A DNA stretch of 64,000 nt from contig JAUMIR010000003.1 of assembly GCA_030847615.1 (NCBI GenBank), positions 21,395,001-21,459,000 of the forward strand, given 5' to 3'. The DNA is from Gambelia wislizenii. Lineage: Eukaryota > Chordata > Lepidosauria > Squamata > Crotaphytidae. How positions within the stretch are numbered: position 1 is the stretch's first letter; each line of letters begins with the position of its first letter. The notes under the pieces were generated by a model. The model searched no databases, was not told the origin of the DNA, and saw only the letters and a program-made list of their open reading frames with translations. Position numbers and translations under genes: made by a program. Of the stretch, positions 31,225 to 41,854 are shown piece by piece.

Positions 31225-32183
31225 TTAGTTCAGTCTTGACCAAGAGACGATATCCATCCATGACAATGCGGTGGATTTAATAACCGCCGCCCAGAGATAT
31301 TCCTGTTCCGTACTGAAGACCGCATCGAGGGTATGACCTGCACAATGTGTGGGCCCGATGACCAATTGGGATAGGACCATGTTTGTCATGGTTTCCATGA
31401 ACTCCTGAGCCGCACCAGTCAGATTTGTCAAGCTGGTCTCGAGTGGAATGTTGAAGTCACCCAAAACTAAAAGTCTGGGCAACTCCAACAGCAACTCTGA
31501 GACCAGCTGTGTCAGCTTGGTTAGGGATTCTGTTAGACAATGGGGTGGTCGGTATACTAGCAGAATCCCCAAACTATCCCTGGTCCTCAGGCTAAGGTAC
31601 ATACACTCAAAGTGGACTGTGTTTTGGACAGGTATCCTGTCAAGGTCAGATTGTTCTTATAAACCAGAGCCACTCAGCCCCCCCCCCGCCCACTTCCCCT
31701 CACCTGCTCACTGACAGAATACTAGGCTGGGAGGGCCTGCGTCCATGTGACAGCGCTATCCTCTCCCAGCCAAGTTTCTTTGAAGCAAGCCAGGAGGGCA
31801 TCCTCATCCAAAAAAAGATCGTAAATAATGTGAGTTTTATTCTTAACCGACCTGGCATTGCAGAGGAGCAAAGTAAGGTTCTGTGGAATGGTGGGTACAC
31901 TCTCCAATCCATTCCAAGAAACAGGGTGAACTGAAGGTGGGATAGCTAACAAACAGCAATCCCACCTTCTTTTATAACATCTGTTCACTCTGTTCCGACC
32001 ATACCTCCCTTTCCCCAGCACAACTCCAATTTCCACCCCCACTCCATTCCCGGCCTCAGCTGACTCCAACTGCAGGCTTGGGTCTTCCTGGCTGGCTGGC
32101 TGGTTTTCCTGAGAGGTTTGGGAGTGGCTTAAAACACCAGCCACTCTTGGCCACACCCCCTCCCGCTGCTGCTCTGCTGCCAA
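31225..32183 (-). pseudogene. L2 apurinic-type endonuclease
   Basis: The domain nicks target DNA to prime reverse transcription. 32,183-31,722 includes NLTLLLCNARSVKNKTHIIY with the conserved N-A-R-S, and LLACFKETWLGEDSAV, where E-T-W-L is the catalytic glutamate motif. 31,602-31,225 gives GILLVYRPPHC and LPRLLVLGDFNIPLE, with the catalytic GDFN motif. The two parts lie in different frames and a stretch of about 120 bases between them is poorly matched. Confidence 0.85.
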
Positions 32184-32254
32184 AAGTCCTCAAGGGCCAC
32201 TACAGCCTTCTAGCCCAATGGAGTGGTGAGAAAGGCTGCTGCAGGCTTGGAGTC

Positions 32255-32480
32255 CTTCTGGTGTAACCCCGCTTGGGTCCCCATGCTGGGAGAAAGACAG
32301 GATATAAATAATCAGCATCAGCATCTTTGAACTTGTTATATTATTTAATGTTTTAGTCCAATAAAATTATATTTTACTATTTAAATTTGTTTTAAATTGG
32401 TCAAGTGCATTTTATTGTACATCACCTTGAGACCTTTAGCTATAGGACCAGAATATAAATATTTTAATACATAAATAAAT
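32255..32480 (+). mobile_element. Two L2-type tails in tandem
   Basis: 32,260-32,325 has GCTTGGGTCCCCATGCTGGG and GACAGGATATAAATAA; 32,400-32,480 has CATCACCTTGAGACCTTTAG and CAGAATATAAATA. Both are plus-strand 3' ends. Confidence 0.6.
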
Positions 32481-32484
32481 AAGT

Positions 32485-33690
32485 TTTTCTGTTCTGACAG
32501 AAAAGTTCCACTAGGCTTGGTCCAGAGTTTATCACAACATACCAAGGCATGACATCACTCTGTCATGATAAACAGTTGGAATGAGCCAAGGTGAGCCACA
32601 AGGAGACTTTTGCTTCTCGTTTCAACTGAGCCCAGTTTTGCATTGTGGCTCAGCTCTAAGCTGTGGTTAATCTTAACTATGATTTGTTCAAACAAGCCAG
32701 ACTTGTCACCCTTGATCTGAAATTGTTTCAAGCATGGTGGAGTTAAAAATGAATGGCACAACCAGTTGCAGTTAGTCTAAACAGGAGCAAAAGTTTCTAA
32801 AGTCCTCCTTTCGTGTGTGTGTTTGTGTGTAAGTCTGAGATTCACCTAGGCATGTTCCCCTCATAAGAAATCATAATGTCCAAGTGAACTCAATTATTCA
32901 TGTTACCCGAATTGCGTGGGGTCCATGGGATCAACTTGTGACCTCTGAGTTATGATATTATTTTGAGGAATTTTAACTAGCTTAAAGGCATGACTACGAG
33001 AGGTTGGGTAACTTCAGGATCCTTGCACCCGTGTAAAAGAGATAAAAATGTTTTTTTATTGGAAAATAATCACGGAAGCATTCACACATACACTCGCATT
33101 TACAAGTGATCACATAAGGCTAACAAAGAATTAGGAGGAAGTATTTTGATAGATGAATAGATTCGGGAAATGGGCTATGTCCAGAGAGCAGAGATTAATG
33201 CAGTGAAGAATTACTCAGAATTGAAGTTGAGGGTTGCACAGCAGACGGGCGGATTAATGGTGTGTGGTAACTGTGCACATTTGGCTATGATAAACCCAAT
33301 ATTGTACACCTAAGGGGTGTTTTGAGAGTAATACAATCCTTGGGTGAGTTTCCGCAGGCTTAAACAGTGGAAGCTCTGGCTTTGTTCATTGCTGCTAATG
33401 GTCAAAACATTAAGGTTGATGGTTTTATGGCCTCTTCTTGTATTGTGGATGGGAAAAGGTGTGAAGGAAAGACATTTACCAGGATGAGTGGGGATAATAG
33501 GTGTTCCAGTCACTGTTTGTTTTGTGGGTATGATTCTACCAAGTGCATCCAGGGGAGATTAGCATATTCCTCCCTAATGACTGTCTAAGAGGGGCTTCAC
33601 TTAATCCTGTCCTGCACAGTGTTTGCTGGGGAATTTCCCAGACAACTTCTTAGGTCTTTGGGTGACCTTCACTTGGAACTAATTTTGTGG
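32485..33690. other. Unassigned intergenic sequence
   Basis: About 1.2 kb without recognisable coding sequence. The 73-residue plus frame at 33,367-33,588 has a CSSHCLFCGYDSTKC cysteine cluster, but it has no start or splice context and matches no family I know. A GT stretch lies at 32,812-32,832. Confidence 0.45.
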
Positions 33691-33693
33691 CAG

Positions 33694-34884
33694 TCATAGA
33701 ATCATAGAATCATAGAATTGCAGAGTTGGAAGAGACCACGAGGGCCATCCAGTCCAACCCCCCTGCCACGCAGGAAATCTTGATCAAAGCATCCCCGACA
33801 GATGGCCATCCAGCCTCTGTTTAAAGACCTCCAAGGAAGGAGACCCCACCACGCTCTGAGGGAGTGTGTTCCACTGCCGAACAGCTCTTACTGTCAAAAA
33901 GTTCCTCCTCATGTTGAGGTGGAATCTCTGTTCCTGGAGCTTGCACCCATTGCTCCGTGTTCCAGTCTCTGGAGCAGCAGAAAACAAGCCTGCTCCATCC
34001 TCAACGTGACATCCCTTCAAATACTTAAACAGGGCTATCATATCACCTCTAAACCGTCTTTTTTCCAGGCTAAACATACCCAGCTCCCTAAGTCTCTCCT
34101 CATAAGGCATCGTTTCCAGACCTTTCACCATTTTAGTTGCCCTTCTCTGGACACGCTCCAATTTGTCAATATCCTTTCTGAATTGTGGTGCCCAGAACTG
34201 GACACAGTATTCTAAGTGAGGTCTGACCAAGGCAGAATAGAGTGGCACTATTACTTCCCTTGATCTAGACACTATACTTCTATTGATACAGCCCAAAATT
34301 GCATTGGCCTTTTTAGCTGCCGCATCACACTGTTGGCTCATGTTCAACATATGGTCTACTAGGACTCCTAGATCCCTTTCGCACGTAGTCTCATTCAGCC
34401 AGGTCTCTCCCATCCTATATTTATGCATTTCATTTTTCCGCCCTAAATGCAGTACTTTACATTTCTCCGTATTGAATTTCATTTTGTTAGCTTTGGCCCA
34501 GCTCTCCAGTCTATCCAGGTCATTCTGAATTTTGATCCTGTCCTCTAGGGTATTAGCTACTCCTCCCAATTTGGTGTCATCTGCAAATTTGATAAGTATG
34601 CCCCTAATTCCCTCATCTAAGTCATTGATAAAGATGTTGAATAGCACTGGGCCCAGGACAGAACCCTGTGGCACCCCACTGGTCACATCTTTCCAAGACG
34701 AAGAGGAGCCACTGCTGAGCACCCTTTGGGTTCGGCCGGTCAACCAATTACAAATCCATTGAACAGTTAACTTGTCTAGCCCACATTCTACAAGCTTGTT
34801 TGCAAGAATGTCATGGGGAACCTTGTCAAAGGCCTTACTGAAATCAAGGTATGCAATGTCCACAGCATTCCCTTCATCTACCGG
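33694..34884 (-). mobile_element. CR1 LINE, 5'-truncated, young
   Basis: Starts at the octamer tail (ATAGAATCATAGAATCATAG at 33,696) and runs to about 34,884 in the RT domain, where it stops abruptly as CR1 copies do through incomplete reverse transcription. The open frame is unbroken (next entry). Confidence 0.95.
33784..34884 (-). CDS. CR1 reverse transcriptase, C-terminal two thirds, open
   Basis: One uninterrupted frame on the minus strand. About nine residues at the upstream end (34,911-34,885) come from flanking DNA. It covers [20 protein letters not shown] (RT block 3 with its catalytic aspartate), [20 protein letters not shown], the catalytic [67 protein letters not shown] and the C-terminal SPSLEVFKQRLDGHLSGML. 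The endonuclease and RT blocks 1-2 are absent, so it cannot move by itself. The intact frame and close match to 18,590-19,283 indicate recent insertion. Confidence 0.85.
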   Translation of the reverse strand, partial: PVDEGNAVDIAYLDFSKAFDKVPHDILANKLVECGLDKLTVQWICNWLTGRTQRVLSSGSSSSWKDVTSGVPQGSVLGPVLFNIFINDLDEGIRGILIKFADDTKLGGVANTLEDRIKIQNDLDRLESWAKANKMKFNTEKCKVLHLGRKNEMHKYRMGETWLNETTCERDLGVLVDHMLNMSQQCDAAAKKANAILGCINRSIVSRSREVIVPLYSALVRPHLEYCVQFWAPQFRKDIDKLERVQRRATKMVKGLETMPYEERLRELGMFSLEKRRFRGDMIALFKYLKGCHVEDGAGLFSAAPETGTRSNGCKLQEQRFHLNMRRNFLTVRAVRQWNTLPQSVVGSPSLEVFKQRLDGHLSGML

Positions 34885-35011
34885 AGACTCATGAACTGTC
34901 CAATAAGCCAAATGTATGAATTATTGGAGGGAGGGAGTGTAATGCCAGGTAACACTTAATAGTCATTTGTACTCTGAGAGAAAGAAAACTGAATTAGAAA
35001 AATTCTAAAAT

Positions 35012-35245
35012 GATTTGTGTGGCTTCAAGTCACCTTGTTGACTTACAACAACCCCATGAATTTCATAGGATTTTCTTAGGCAAGGAATGTTAAGAGGTGG
35101 TTTTACCAGTTCCTTCCTCTGAAATATAGCCTACACCACCTGGTTTTTATTGGTGGTCTCCCATCTAAGTACTAACCATGACCGACCCTGCTTAGTTTCC
35201 AATTTCAGACAGGATCTGGTGCCTTTAGGGTGTTTAGGCCATTCT
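35012..35245 (-). mobile_element. 5S rRNA-derived SINE, copy 3
   Basis: Minus strand; the 5S part is at the right (GTGGTCTCCCATCTAAGTAC, GACCGACCCTGCTTAG), the body at the left (GGCTTCAAGTCACCTTG, ATGAATTTCATAGG). Confidence 0.85.
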
Positions 35246-35249
35246 AAAA

Positions 35250-35786
35250 TAATCTACCAGCCTCAAAATACGGATCTGTTTCAGCTGGAATGATTACTTA
35301 CTGTTTTAATTTAGAATGACTAATTACTGAATTAATACCATATTTTTCCTACTAGCATTAATTTCTTTGTAGCATTTTATTTAAATGTATCTTAGGAGCA
35401 TGCGAAGAGAAAGGGGGTATATTAGAAATGTGTCTTTTAAAAACCAGGCCCATGTAATATGCATGTGCAAAATTGCTAAGTTTAAATATTCATAACTTCA
35501 AAGCTAATGGTCCAATTTAATTCAGATTTATATATTTAAAATGTCCATGTAGGACTACAAAGCAAGGCCAAAGTGAAGTGCTTACTTTTCCTTTTTTTTT
35601 AAGTTATAGAAGCCTCCTGATATTACAAGATAGTAGTGGCTGCACATCAATATTTACAGGGAGAAAAACTCATTTAAATAAAAATGTATGGTCATAAAAA
35701 TGTATGGTTAAAGAAAGAACACAATTTAAAACAGAAAACTGCACCCCACTTTCACATGTGATATATATATGTGTGTGTGTGTGTTT

Positions 35787-35820
<34 letters not shown>

Positions 35821-36940
35821 ATAAACACACACACACATATATATATCACATCACCTTGGAGAGGGGCCAGCAAAAGAAACAGTCATCCAGAATTTGTTGT
35901 TGAGAAAGTGTAAGGAACTAAACAACTGTGCCTAAAGAAAGCTGTAGTTCATCTCAAGCAACTGCAGTGGCAAGCCACTAAAATCATAATGATATAGGAG
36001 CCTTGTTCTTTGTAGACTTACAAAAATGCTCACACCCAAGACAGCATCCCTTTAAAGTAAGAAAAACATGTTCTTATACACAGGGCACAAGTGAACACGC
36101 ATGCAAACTGTCCCAGTTACCAATAGCTAGAAATGACCACACTGTGGTGACTCCCAAATGCAGTACACTTGACTCACTCCAAGACATGTCTTTGCTATTA
36201 TGATCCAAAGATGTAAGTCCCATAATATGGACTCAATAATGAAAAATGTCAATATCCTCAATTTAGATAGAAGATGGATCTAAATCCTCAATTTAGATAG
36301 AAGATTGTTTTTCCAAGTTGATCCTTTGCTATTGATGCAAAAATCTATCTGTTTCATTCACACATTGTTTCTCAGCATTCTACCAGCATTCTTGTCCTAT
36401 CCCAGTTAAGTATCAAGTGAGACTTCCTCCAGTTTTCAGATGGAAGTGAATATTTTGGTACACATTCTCTCTACTGTATATACTTTCATATGCATTTTTT
36501 TCTGATGCATGCATTTTCCCCATTGGCTACAATATGTTTGTGCACACTTCCCAAATACTGTTCATATTTCAATCATACAATTTTTCTAAACACCCACATC
36601 ATTTTCTGTATTGTTCCACCCTTTGGTGTCAGAATGTGTGAGATTTCCAAGGCAAGATATGCTTAATCTTTTTTTCCAAGTGTCAAGAAATGTGAACATA
36701 TATATATTTGTAGGGAAATAACAACCAATTTCTTTCCCCATCCTTATCTTCTGGTGACAGCCTGTCACTCTCAAAACCTGATCCCATTATGGCAACACCA
36801 GTGTCCGTTTGCTGCCTCATCTTAGCAGACTTGGCCAGCTCCCAGTTTCAGTAAAGACAGAGAAAAGCTATTCCCTTGCATCAGCATCATCCCATCCTCC
36901 AATGCTACTGCTACCTTGTGCTCTTTACAAATCATTATTT
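35250..36940. other. Unassigned intergenic sequence
   Basis: AT-rich, with a dinucleotide palindrome (own entry) and a short tandem duplication of CTCAATTTAGATAGAAGAT at about 36,258-36,304. No gene supported. Confidence 0.5.
35758..35848. repeat. Palindromic dinucleotide block (GT/AT/AC)
   Basis: Order: GTG-(AT)n-(GT)n-TTGTG-(AT)n-CACATAA-(AC)n-(AT)n-CAC. The two halves are near-perfect reverse complements about the central (AT)n. Confidence 0.9.
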
Positions 36941-36944
36941 TTCA

Positions 36945-37475
36945 GTCTCAGGTCTTGTCTACATGGGCTAAATAACCCATCTTGCCCCTGTCTCAGAGCC
37001 TTGTGGTCCAAATGACACTGGGCATTTGCCCTGTTCTGTCCCAGACAGTCCTCACCACTGCCAGGGCAGATATGGGGCTGGGGGGGGGAACTGGATAGGG
37101 CCCCATTATAAGAAAATACCCAGTTTACTCTGTTACCACCAGCAAAACCCAGATTGGGCCACATGTGTCCTCAGGAGCCTGTCTGGCATGCTGGCCATCT
37201 CTGATGCCACCATCTCCCTGGCTCTCCCAGAAGCCAGGAAGGAGTCCCTCAGCATGTGACCAAGGCTGGTCACATGCAGGGGGGCTTCAATCACATGTTG
37301 CAGGTCCCCTTCCTGCCTTCTGAGTCAGCAAAGAAAATGGTGGTGGCTGTAGGGATGGGCCAGTGTGCCTGTTTGGATGATAGCCCATTCCGTATAGATA
37401 ATGGGAAGAATGGGTCAGCTCCCCAGCCAGGATCAGTGTGGAGCCAACATATCCTGGCCATTGTAGATGCACCCT
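36945..37475. mobile_element. Dispersed repeat family A, copy 4 (most complete)
   Basis: Starts CAGGTCTTGTCTACATGGGC and ends near GGCCATTGTAGATGCACC, imperfect inverted ends. The interior has all blocks seen in the other copies, including an inner foldback (GTGACCAAGGCTGGTCAC at about 37,256). Similar octamers TTCAGTCT and TCAGTTCT flank it, a possible but imperfect 8-bp duplication. Non-coding. Confidence 0.65.
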
Positions 37476-37477
37476 CA

Positions 37478-38180
37478 GTTCTATGAAATGGGAATAATTC
37501 TGCTCAATTTTGCAAGTTTGTTGAGAGAGCAAGTTAAAGTAAAGATCATTCAGTTATGAAGAGCAGAAGGTCTACTCATTTTTGATGGGAGAACACCAAC
37601 CTGATTTTACCATAACTGTCATCTCTGGATGATGACTGTTTCTTCAGGAAGTGTCTCCTGCAACACACACCACTAATACACATACAATGAGATCTGGATG
37701 TTACGCCAAAATCACATTCTACATATTCTAAATATGAACATGGAAGTTGTACCACTGTAGTCTGTTAGCAAATAGTGAACAAGAATGTGGCTAGCACAGC
37801 TCAGATTCTTTATTAGTTGTCTCATAGGGATATCAATATTAGGGTAGTTATGCTAAATGCCCTTGCTAGGGACTAAGCCCCACTGAACTCTACTGGGCTT
37901 TACAAAGGAGTCAACATGTATGGGAGTGTGCTAATAAATCAATCCTGTCAGCTATCCTCAAGGGTGTATAGCCTTGGCAGACATTTGCTTGATATCAGCA
38001 TTGTTACAGTTTTCCAGAAACCATGTGTCATCATTACATAAAATACAATACGGCAAAGAAAACTAAAGCAAAATATTCAGGGCATCCACCAATCAACCAG
38101 TAATCCTATTGCGACATAAAGCCATTGTAACAATGGATCAAGCCAATGAAGGTATACTTTATGCATATGTAGAAAAGCAG
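37478..38180. other. Unassigned sequence with a small repeat fragment
   Basis: 37,850-37,945 (GGGACTAAGCCCCACTGAAC, TCTACTGGGCTTTAC) resembles a palindromic repeat common in sauropsid genomes. Nothing else recognised. Confidence 0.4.
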
Positions 38181-38182
38181 CG

Positions 38183-38398
38183 TGTTATAGTGGTTTGAGC
38201 ACTGGACTACAATTCTAGTGAACGGGGTTCAAATTCCCACTCAGCCACAGAAATCCACTGGGTAACCTTGAGCAAGTCACACTCTCTCAGCCTCATAGGA
38301 AGGCAAAGGCAACCCCCCTCTGAACAAATCTCACCACACACACATAAAAATGTTACAGGTTTCTATAGATTGGAAATGACATGAAGCACACAACAACT
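38183..38398 (+). mobile_element. Sauria-type tRNA-derived SINE, copy 4
   Basis: Head GCAGCGTGTTATAGTGGTTT, B-box GGGTTCAAATTCC, CTTGAGCAAGTCACACTCTC, and the GAAGCACACAACAACT end. The 3' part has a short CACACACA replacement near 38,333. Confidence 0.85.
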
Positions 38399-38399
38399 A

Positions 38400-40028
38400 A
38401 AAGGCATTCTGGTATGTCATTATATGAGCAGTTCTCCTTTGCCCTGCAGTACAACATCAGCCAATGTAAAAGACCAGTTAGTACACAGGCACATCTCCAT
38501 CCATGCATGATCCAAAAGTCCTGCAACAGCCCTTTAACCATTGTTATTGTTTCCTTTCCCCCATATTATTTGCATAAATATGCCAGTGAAAACTTACACT
38601 CTACCCATATTAAACATGTTCTCAGCCTTCTAATTCAAGTCCCATTGAAATGAGCTGATACTATGCAGGAGTGCTATAATGCAAGTCCCATGAAAATGAA
38701 TGGGGTATTCAAAGAGGCCCAACAGTTTTCATTCACTTCAGTGAGACCCGCCAGGAAATTACATACTTAACTGACTAGTGATTTTAAATGTTCTCAGTCA
38801 TTAATTTTAAAGGATTGTCAATATATCTGCCGTACAGACAGTTTGTTACACTTCAAAAGTGGTTTAAAGTACATGACAAGGTCCATTAAAATGAACAGAA
38901 CATGAAAAGGGTCCCAGTGTGCTTCCTGAAGATAAACTCCTGATATATTCTTTTTTGGCTGACCAGTTTGAGATCACCTGTTCCTCTTCAGTATCACTAT
39001 TGTATTGCACCTTCATTGCAAGGGAATGTAGGAGTTTCCTATCGATAAGAACACGCCTGTGGTTCTCCATGGAGCTGTCTATTCCCTTTTCACAAGATTT
39101 ATCTTATGCAGATCCATTTCAAGCTTACCCCGACTCATTGACCAGGTTGCCTCCAGATATTATTTGCCAGATATTCTTAACCAACACCCACCGCCCCACT
39201 ATTAATGATAAAAGAATTTAAGCTATGCCCAACAAGCCTCTCCTATGGCTCAACTGTTTGGTGTATTATTTAAAAAGGAAGGAAGGAAGAAACTAAGCAG
39301 AAGGAAACAAGGGAGTACTATGTAAAGCCAATTAAATTTAATGTAGGCAGCAACTCAATGCAAATCGTTGGCAGAGTGATGTTTCAAAATTTGCAGATGT
39401 CAATCCACAGCACAATTGTCTGGATGCAAGAGAGAATTAATATTTTAAGTGTTTCAAAACCACACTGATCTGGTCAAACGGTTGATCAAGGCTGTGCTTC
39501 CCAAAAAGCTGAGTCCCTGGACACACAATATTTATGTCTATCTGCGCTGTCTTTGTACTGTATTTTCACAAAATGAAGATAAGGGGGGACAAAACATTAG
39601 GAACCACAAATATAAAGACAGCTTGACCTTGCTCTTGCACAAACTACCTTGATGCTCTGTTTGTGGTGTCCAGAACACATAGCTCTGACACAAAACTGCT
39701 AAAGAAGCACATGCCAGTCTTGATCATGTTTGATTGTACTAAATCAGGGTACAAAGAACATGTATAAGCATGGGAATGCATACATTGCTCTAACCCCCAG
39801 TATTCCCAGCTCTGCTCAATCATACTCCAGTCTTTCCATGTTGAGAGGGAAAGTTAGAAAGGAACACACAGCCAGGCTTCAGTCTAAGTTTTTTTCCCCC
39901 CTACTTCACTAGAACCCCAAAAGCTGGTACCAAGGAGATACTTCTCACTGATTTGCCCCACAGCATGTGAAACTTTGCGTGACCATGCAGTAAATCATAG
40001 AAAGTGACAGAGACAGCCTCACAGAGAT
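38400..40028. other. Unassigned intergenic sequence
   Basis: No gene assigned. On the minus strand, 38,864-39,097 is open with a charged, protein-like stretch (KVQYNSDTEEEQVISNWSAK); it begins right after a stop and I match it to no family, so it is not called as a gene. A GGAAGG run lies near 39,279. Confidence 0.4.
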
Positions 40029-40029
40029 A

Positions 40030-40311
40030 TAGACTGAAGATACATTGGCACTGACACTCAGGTGGAATGGCACTGTGGACCAAACCAGAACTTACAAAAA
40101 TTATGTAATGGTGAAGATAATTATGAAATCTGGTGAAGAAAAACAGAACTTTTTAGGTACCAGTGAACACAGCAGATGTGGCAATACAGGAGTGCTGGAT
40201 ACAATTGCCTATGCCTTCAGCAACACAGATACAAGACATCTCTTCATGCATGTATCCCCCTTAGGCACAGATGGATCTGTCAAGTGGCTGGCAGAAACAA
40301 TATACTATTAA
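40030..40311 (+). pseudogene. Possible transposase-derived fragment (unconfirmed)
   Basis: An open frame of about 90 codons reads TLALTLRWNGTVDQTRTYKN, then VKIIMKSGEEKQNFLGTSEH, ending LGTDGSVKWLAETIYY before a TAA. It starts just after a TAG, with no good ATG context at the front. The composition and the phrase K-x-G-E-E-K-Q-x-F-L-G followed by L-G-T-D-G-S are more protein-like than the chance frames around it. They vaguely recall the central region of hAT-derived proteins, but I cannot confirm that. It could be an exon, a fossil transposase piece or chance. Confidence 0.25.
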
Positions 40312-41030
40312 TATAAGGATAAAAAGAGCAAAAGGTAACAGTAGTCTTTTTAAATTTTTGTTTCTTTTTTGTTTTCTCATCTATTTGTTTTAAGCAATCA
40401 CCCCATTCTTCATTATAGCCCACGCTGCCAAGTGCATAAAAATTCTATTTCCCACTCCACATCTTATTTTCCTGCTTCACAAAATGTCTCCAGCTACATG
40501 TTCAAATAATGCCTGCTTGCACTTACACTTGCTTGAACACCAGAATCTTTAATACACTTGGAAACCGTGTTTTAATGTGGCTGTGCAGTGTTTTCTACTC
40601 GTATATAGTAAACACAAGCAGGTGTCTCCTTCAGAATTCCTCCTCCAGCTCAATAAGAAAAGTTCCACAACTGAGCAGATGGGGATGTGAACAGGGGCAG
40701 GAATGGGTGCGACTTCAATTCCATTTGGCTTGTTATTTTTGTTTTATAGGTTCTGTCTTAAATTCAATGGAAATAATTTGTTAAAAAAAAAAAAAACGAG
40801 TACAATCTGAAAGGTGGAAGAAAATGAAACTGATAGATTAATCTGCCGGGACAGCTCTTTCAATTTGGCTCTGAATCCTTGTGGATGCAACCATGTTAAT
40901 GGTGCTAAGTTACGGTTGTGACACCACTTTTCTTTGATAAGCATCTTATGCTGAACAGTCACAAAGCAGGCAGGACAATGTGATCTTCATACAGGGGACC
41001 TGTTACCTACCTGACAGCCCCCATATCGGA
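40312..41030. other. Unassigned intergenic sequence
   Basis: A run of about 14 A at 40,783. No gene or named repeat. Confidence 0.5.
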
Positions 41031-41850
41031 ATATCACATAATTGGAAATATTTAATAATTTGGCTTAACATGGCCTTCCATGTGGTTAGCAAGTAAACCA
41101 GGGACCCCTAAATATCGAGGTTGGAGTCACGTATAACCAAGGGAGGAGCCTTTGGAAATTCCTCAAAGAAATACTCAGGTCAGAGTTAACAACTGGAGGT
41201 GAGTCATTCACTAATCTGCTCAATGATAGCAGTGTCCTTAATGCTTGTAAAACAGGTTCTTCCTTTCCCTTTCCCTTTCCCTTCCAACAATAAACTTTGC
41301 CTACTCCTATTCAGTTCTAAGTACCACGACCATTAACTCTTCCAGAGTTAACGTCATTATACTTTGTCTAGTTCTGGGAACATTTGAGAAACATTGTATT
41401 CCACTCAAAATTCTGTCCCTTCAGGAGAATTATTACATATAAATATCACCCTCAAAACACCACCAAAATGTCCAGTTCCTCTTCCTCCCTCCATGCTGAC
41501 AGTTTGCTGTGACACCCCCAGAGCACATTTCTGAGAACCTTCTGCTACACAAACCCCTGCTCCTCTGATAGGTATCATATCACCTGAGAACCCCCTACTC
41601 TGTTCCTCTATCCAAATACTTCCTACTATCTTCATTAGCCTTGTGTGATTGCCTGAAGTCTGAGTGTTTGCATGAGTTACAGCTAACTTCCAATAAAGAT
41701 CATTTAATTGTACATTCTGGCTTGGAGTCTCCTCAGTTACTACTGGTATACCTAGGTCAAAAGGTCCTGCCATTGCCTGGCCTCTCACTGCCATTTTGAG
41801 CTAAATAAATATTTCCCATATTAATATTTGGACACTAGTGGGATCCTTGT
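41031..41850. mobile_element. Unnamed 0.8-kb dispersed repeat, family D, copy 1
   Basis: Shares ordered blocks with 52,085-52,895: TATTTAATAATTTGGCT at the start, TGGCCTTCCA, CTGGGAACAT, CTCTATCCAAATACTTCCTA, TTAGCCTTGT, TTAATTGTAC, a CTCCTCAGTTACTACTGGTA-type block and an AAATAAATATT end. Start and end segments are loosely inverted (GGAAATATTTAATAATTTGG versus the complement of CTAAATAAATATTTCCC). Diverged and non-coding; class unknown. Confidence 0.6.
41255..41286. repeat. (CCCTTT)n short tandem repeat
   Basis: About four CCCTTT units inside family D copy 1; absent at the matching place in copy 2. Confidence 0.85.
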
Positions 41851-41854
41851 GGAT

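Larger units (their letters stand above)
28816..32190 (-). mobile_element. L2-clade LINE, near full length, frame-broken
   Basis: Reads on the minus strand from an N-terminal endonuclease (from about 32,183) to the RT C-terminus (29,067) and a 3' region of about 250 bases ending in (AAT)n. The protein is split among several frames (next entries). About 3.4 kb is close to what an L2 ORF2 plus 3' end needs, so most copies in this window are far more truncated than this one. Confidence 0.85.

Noticed and set aside
33367..33588. Cysteine-rich frame that could be a zinc finger
   Set aside because: The cysteine spacing fits no zinc-binding family I know and the frame has no start or splice context.
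41255..41286. (CCCTTT)n resembling a telomeric tract
   Set aside because: The unit is CCCTTT, not CCCTAA/TTAGGG, and it is very short.
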